A stretch of 27,134 bases of DNA, from contig PAHB01000111.1 in the NCBI GenBank assembly GCA_002704665.1, positions 20,671 through 47,804 on the forward strand. Reading direction: 5' to 3'. Both the position numbers and the translations under genes were made by a program. This DNA is from Pseudomonadota bacterium (lineage in GTDB: Bacteria > Pseudomonadota > Gammaproteobacteria > Burkholderiales > Eutrophovitaceae). Under the pieces are notes generated by a model, which saw nothing but the letters and a program-made list of their open reading frames with translations, was not told where the DNA came from and did no database searches. Position 1 is the stretch's first letter. Each line of letters begins with the position of its first letter. Positions 24,150 to 27,134 of this stretch are shown here, one piece after another.

Positions 24150-24563
24150 TTATTCAATTCTTTTACCATCACGATAGTTCCCTTTTGATCTGATTAGTCC
24201 ATTTTCATAAAAATCAACCCACTCACCTTCCCATTTCCCGTTTTTATAACTACCCTCCGAGTGGAGTTGACCGTTTTTGTGATAGCTGATCCACCTGCCA
24301 TTTTTTTCCCCATTTTTGTAAACTCCACTCTGGCGAAGCTGACCGTTGTTATAGTATTGTTTATATGGGCCATCCAAAACCCCTTGCACAACGTGGGCCA
24401 CCACCCTGCCGGTTATCTTTCCAGAAAAAGGAATAGATTCATTTTTTTTATAATATAACCCATCAAACACATATAAATCCGAGTGGTCCAGCCTCGCCCC
24501 CTCTACTATCATCGTGAGGGCGAAACTAGCAACAAATAGAAAACTCTTTAAGCTTTTACTCAT
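24150..24563 (-). CDS. Secreted MORN-repeat variant protein (paralogue 1)
   Basis: A signal peptide (MSKSLKSFLFVASFALTMI) is followed by GLYYKKNESIPFSGKITG. Three 22-24-residue MORN-like repeats of the YwqK type come next, each ending NGQL or ENGLI then x-G-x-Y-x-x-G: GPYKQYYNNGQLRQSGVYKNG, GRWISYHKNGQLHSEGSYKNG, GEWVDFYENGLIRSKGNYRDG. MORN repeats form beta-hairpin ribbons. The role of the secreted bacterial type is unclear, though some are antitoxin-annotated. The start is ambiguous among ATGs at 24578, 24569 and 24563; I use 24563 because it gives a clean signal peptide of 137 total residues. It is paralogous to the protein at 25302-25727, including the pre-repeat segment. Confidence 0.8.
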   Translation of the reverse strand: MSKSLKSFLFVASFALTMIVEGARLDHSDLYVFDGLYYKKNESIPFSGKITGRVVAHVVQGVLDGPYKQYYNNGQLRQSGVYKNGEKNGRWISYHKNGQLHSEGSYKNGKWEGEWVDFYENGLIRSKGNYRDGKRIE

Positions 24564-24741
24564 ACACATCGACCACATTTCCAATCAAAAAAAGCAATCT
24601 TATATTCTCGCTGAACTACAATAAAATTTAAAAAGGAAAAACATCAAAAAAGCAAGAAGAATTGCGATACAATCACAACTTAGTTTTTATAAATATATGA
24701 TTATATGATATATTTCGTTTATAACACATTTAATTCAAAAT
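24564..24741. promoter_or_regulatory. AT-rich divergent intergenic region
   Basis: This spacer separates the divergent MORN gene and the six-cysteine secreted protein gene. The part 24684-24741 is almost pure A/T, with repeated TATATGAT-like units (24694-24712) and several possible -10 hexamers, for example TATAAA at 24688-24693. No -35 with convincing spacing was found on either strand, so exact promoters cannot be assigned. Its composition is more extreme than elsewhere in the window. Confidence 0.35.
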
Positions 24742-25278
24742 ATGATAAGAAATCTATCAATAATATTTCTGATTGCATACAACGCAAATGCCTTTGGGGA
24801 AAAACCAATAACGGTAGCTGGTTTAAACTTATCCATGAGCGCCACTGACATCATAGCGGTTGCTAAGGCAAAATCCTTGCGATGCTTTCCAGCCCGAGGA
24901 TCGGGTAAAACCACAGGCGAACGGGGATATTCTTGCTGCAAATCAGGAATATGTACGGATTTCAGAAAAACAAGTGGGATTTCATTTCGATTTAAAACTG
25001 GCACAAAAACTGTGAAACGCATTGATATTTCGTGTAATGTAACTAATTCATGTGGTTTGGAAATTGGCGAAATCGCCAAGATTCTTGTCGATAAAGGCAT
25101 CGTTGACTACCTCGCTTACGAGGTTGTACCAATTATTGAGGTTAACTTGGGAAGATATCGAGGAAAAGGTCCAACTGGCGATGAAATTACCGTGAACCCA
25201 AACTTGAAAACATCTATTCTTGATGGAGGAATTACTTTACGTTTTAGACGAAAACTTGATCGGCAAACAACCTTTTAG
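24742..25278 (+). CDS. Unknown secreted six-cysteine protein
   Basis: The 178-residue protein has a signal peptide (1-18, NANAFG cleavage region). The mature part begins ITVAGLNLSMSATDIIAVAKAKSLRC, a layout seen in small periplasmic proteins with a 'GLxLGMS...GxxC' start. Cysteines fall at 48, 65, 66, 71, 98 and 104, enough for three disulfides within a compact 57-residue stretch. The C-terminal half (about 106-178) is cysteine-free, with a helix followed by strands. No family is recognised. It starts the plus-strand pair with the second MORN protein (23-nt gap) and is divergent from the first. Confidence 0.75.
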   Translation: MIRNLSIIFLIAYNANAFGEKPITVAGLNLSMSATDIIAVAKAKSLRCFPARGSGKTTGERGYSCCKSGICTDFRKTSGISFRFKTGTKTVKRIDISCNVTNSCGLEIGEIAKILVDKGIVDYLAYEVVPIIEVNLGRYRGKGPTGDEITVNPNLKTSILDGGITLRFRRKLDRQTTF

Positions 25279-25301
25279 AAAATACAAAGGAAACTAAACT
25301 A

Positions 25302-25727
25302 GTGAATTACTTAATACTAATTCCATTATCTATTTCTTTAATCTTATCTCCCCCAGACGCTAGAGCTGACCCAACGTTTTGGCAGAATCTTTACAAAAAA
25401 AATGGACTTTATTTTGAAAAATCTGTCGACAAACCATTCAATGGATATGTAACCGGCAGCCAAGAAGGAATGTTAATAAATGGAAAAAAAGACGGCCTTT
25501 GGTCGGGATTTTACGAAAATGGAAATCTGCTTTGGAAAGGCGAATATAAGGAGGGAAAAATAATTTCATGGAAAGAATTTCATTCAAACGGTGAAATTTT
25601 TGTTACTGGAGATTATAAAAATGGCGAAAAAAGCGGTGTTTGGCGGATATTCGACAAAAAAGGAACACTTATTGCAAAAGAATTATTCGAAAACGGAAAA
25701 ATTATTGACACGACAATTATCAAATAA
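25302..25727 (+). CDS. Secreted MORN-repeat variant protein (paralogue 2), GTG start
   Basis: This 141-residue protein has a signal peptide (about 1-22, PPDARA cleavage region) and the pre-repeat segment GLYFEKSVDKPFNGYVTG, matching the same region of the MORN protein at 24150-24563. Three repeats follow: GLWSGFYENGNLLWKGEYKEG, a degenerate middle one (SWKEFHSNGEIFVTGDYKNG), and GVWRIFDKKGTLIAKELFENG. The start is GTG at 25302, preceded by AAAGGAAA about 12 nt upstream. It converges on the aldo/keto reductase gene with 21 nt between stop codons and no clear terminator. It is most simply explained as an old inverted duplicate of paralogue 1. Confidence 0.8.
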   Translation: MNYLILIPLSISLILSPPDARADPTFWQNLYKKNGLYFEKSVDKPFNGYVTGSQEGMLINGKKDGLWSGFYENGNLLWKGEYKEGKIISWKEFHSNGEIFVTGDYKNGEKSGVWRIFDKKGTLIAKELFENGKIIDTTIIK

Positions 25728-25748
25728 ATATATTTCTCGATAACATTT

Positions 25749-26795
25749 CTAAAAGGTCATCGGATACATTTTATTTATACGATTAATCTCGTCGATTACA
25801 TCATTACCTAATTTTTGATCCAAACCCTGTAAGATTGAATCAAGCTGTGCAACAGTGGTTGCCCCAAAAATTACGGACCCCATGAATGGCCTTTGTTTGC
25901 AAAAGGCCAGTGCTAAATGTACCGGACTGATATCAAATCTTTGTGATAATTTTATGTATTCAGATACGGCCATTGAAGATCGATCGTTAACCCTTCCAAA
26001 AACCTTAGGCACACGTGATAGCCTTGAGTTTTCAGGAACTGCATCATTCAAGTACTTTCCCGTCAACACTCCACCTGCCAGCGGAGAATAGGCTAAAAGT
26101 GGTATGTTTTCGTTATGAGATAACTCGCTCATATCTGTATCAAATAGTCTACAAAGAAGACTATATTCATTTTGAATAGACGCTATACTGAAATCTTTAT
26201 ATTTTTTTGTGACATTAACGAATTGGAGAGTTCCCCAACAAGTTTCGTTGGATAATCCCGCTGCTCGAATTTTTCCAGCCTCTTTGAAGGAGTAAAGCGT
26301 ATCAACTAATAATTCAATATCGTTTAAAATCTCTGGTTTTAATTGATCTGATGGATCATATTCCCAATTTTTCCTAAAATGGTATGAACCTCGGTTCGGC
26401 CAATGTAATTGATATAGATCAAGGTAATCAGTTTTTAATCGTTTTAAACTATCGTCAAGCGCTTTTTTCATACCTGAAGGATTAATAGAATCCCCTTTCC
26501 TGATCGCGTTATAGCCTTTGCCGACTACTTTAGATGCTAGAACTATATTTTTTCTTTGATGTTTATTTTTATTAAGCCAATTACCAATAATTTTTTCTGT
26601 GTTACCAGCAGTCTCCCCCCTCAATGGAGCAGTCGGATAAAGCTCCGCTGTATCAAAAAAATTAATCCCCGCGTCAAGCGACCTCTCCATCTGCATAAAT
26701 GAATCTCTCTCATTAGTCTGCTCGCCAAAAGTCATAGTCCCCAAACAATATTCGGAGACGATCAATTCGCTTTTGCCTAATCGTTTCATCTTCAT
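25749..26795 (-). CDS. tas: Aldo/keto reductase of the Tas type
   Basis: An NADPH-dependent (beta/alpha)8-barrel oxidoreductase of 348 residues closely matching the E. coli Tas pattern: LGTMTFGEQTNERDS near the N-terminus and FDTAELYP with the catalytic Asp and Tyr. ASKVVG holds the catalytic Lys, and DYLDLYQLHWPNR holds the catalytic His. SNETCWG, QNEYSLL and LAYSPLAGGVLTGKYLN follow. I place the start at ATG 26795 (MKMKRLGKSEL), preceded by GAGG 8 nt upstream. An upstream ATG at 26894 would add 33 residues with no counterpart in the family. The physiological substrate is unknown; E. coli Tas was found through suppression of a tyrosine auxotroph. It is divergent from the methyltransferase gene. 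Confidence 0.92.
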   Translation of the reverse strand: MKMKRLGKSELIVSEYCLGTMTFGEQTNERDSFMQMERSLDAGINFFDTAELYPTAPLRGETAGNTEKIIGNWLNKNKHQRKNIVLASKVVGKGYNAIRKGDSINPSGMKKALDDSLKRLKTDYLDLYQLHWPNRGSYHFRKNWEYDPSDQLKPEILNDIELLVDTLYSFKEAGKIRAAGLSNETCWGTLQFVNVTKKYKDFSIASIQNEYSLLCRLFDTDMSELSHNENIPLLAYSPLAGGVLTGKYLNDAVPENSRLSRVPKVFGRVNDRSSMAVSEYIKLSQRFDISPVHLALAFCKQRPFMGSVIFGATTVAQLDSILQGLDQKLGNDVIDEINRINKMYPMTF

Positions 26796-26963
26796 TCTGA
26801 TTACCTCGGGACAAAAAATATATAAACCAAAGGCCAAATTAGTTATATTTTCTAGTAAGAAAACACTTCTCAGACTGGCAACCCATACGTACAATCAACT
26901 ATTATGGTTGAATTTATCAAATAGTATGACATACCCCATGTCGAAAAAACAGGATGGATAAAA

Positions 26964-27134
26964 GTGACTGAATCATCGTATCAATTTACTAGCAACTGGT
27001 TTGATATAAAATCGGTTAAAGGTGTTTGGGATACTTTAATACCCCAATTTAACCCTACAAAATTTTTAGAGATCGGGTCTTATGAGGGAGCTAGCGCGTG
27101 TTACATCATTGAGAAAATGGCCGCCAAAAAAAAT
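26964..27134 (+). CDS. Class I SAM-dependent methyltransferase, N-terminal fragment (cut by window end)
   Basis: Fifty-seven codons are visible, from GTG at 26964 to the window end. They contain the SAM-binding motif I FLEIGSYEGASACYI (glycine-rich loop E-I-G-S-x-E-G) after an N-terminal NWFDIKSVKGVWDTLIP. This resembles Methyltransf_24-type enzymes. AGGA at 26951-26954, 9 nt upstream, supports the GTG start. A 11-residue leader frame (26926-26961) ends 2 nt before it and could couple translation. Substrate cannot be told from this fragment. Confidence 0.75.
   Translation, partial: MTESSYQFTSNWFDIKSVKGVWDTLIPQFNPTKFLEIGSYEGASACYIIEKMAAKKN

Noticed and set aside
26796..26894. N-terminal 33-residue extension of the aldo/keto reductase
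   Set aside because: Tas proteins start at the equivalent of the ATG at 26795, which also has a GAGG ribosome-binding site at good spacing.
1..27134. Mobile elements, CRISPR arrays, tRNA or rRNA genes
   Set aside because: No transposase or integrase frames, no regularly spaced repeats and no cloverleaf or rRNA-like sequence were recognised by reading; intergenic gaps are too short for most of these.

Overview
The window is a dense, AT-rich bacterial chromosome segment with no mobile element, tRNA, rRNA or CRISPR array. I see 32 supported protein genes: 31 clear ones, of which two are cut by the window edges, and one small ORF that is less certain. Gene order points to a gammaproteobacterium, because the block degP/mucD-lepA-lepB-rnc-era-recO-pdxJ-acpS with a divergent nadB-ygfZ pair is the arrangement known from Pseudomonas and relatives. 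Small intergenic gaps, frequent 1-30 nt gene overlaps and weak Shine-Dalgarno sites suggest a streamlined, possibly marine, lineage; that habitat guess is inference. One marker disagrees: the elongation factor P looks alphaproteobacterial and carries arginine where most EF-Ps have the modified lysine.

Region 1 (1-2343, minus strand) is a DNA-repair pair, a family 5 uracil-DNA glycosylase followed by uvrC, whose 3' end lies outside the window. Region 2 (2416-2982, plus) is efp alone, divergent from the glycosylase and convergent with nagZ. Region 3 (2994-11636, minus) is the conserved housekeeping block: a periplasmic DegP protease, then LepA, LepB, RNase III, Era, RecO, PdxJ, AcpS and NagZ. 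From lepA onward the genes are packed within 41 nt of each other. An 11-bp inverted repeat sits between degP and lepA. Region 4 (11881-15202, plus) is a translationally coupled nadB-ygfZ-TANGO2-like operon, divergent from degP. The rpoE-rseA-rseB (algU-mucA-mucB) genes that lie at this junction in Pseudomonas are absent here.

Region 5 (15195-23677, minus) is a 13-gene array with gaps of at most about 21 nt and many overlaps. Its first part encodes a GST, an epoxide-hydrolase-like alpha/beta hydrolase, a small alpha-beta-barrel protein, a MOSC protein, a DehI-like haloacid-dehalogenase-fold protein, the tRNA hydroxylase TrhO and a second GST. This resembles a detoxification or xenobiotic set. 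Its second part encodes a secreted class-C-type serine hydrolase, an unknown cysteine-containing secreted protein, a Sel1-repeat protein, an unknown two-helix membrane protein, TadA and a signal-less YkuD L,D-transpeptidase.

Region 6 (23718-25727) is a more AT-rich, accessory-looking patch. It contains two small membrane proteins and two paralogous secreted MORN-repeat proteins in opposite orientation, which flank a secreted six-cysteine protein. Region 7 (25749-27134) holds a Tas-type aldo/keto reductase and, divergent from it, the start of a SAM-dependent methyltransferase cut by the window end. No gene-free stretch exceeds 300 bases; the longest are 11637-11880 and 24564-24741, both described below.
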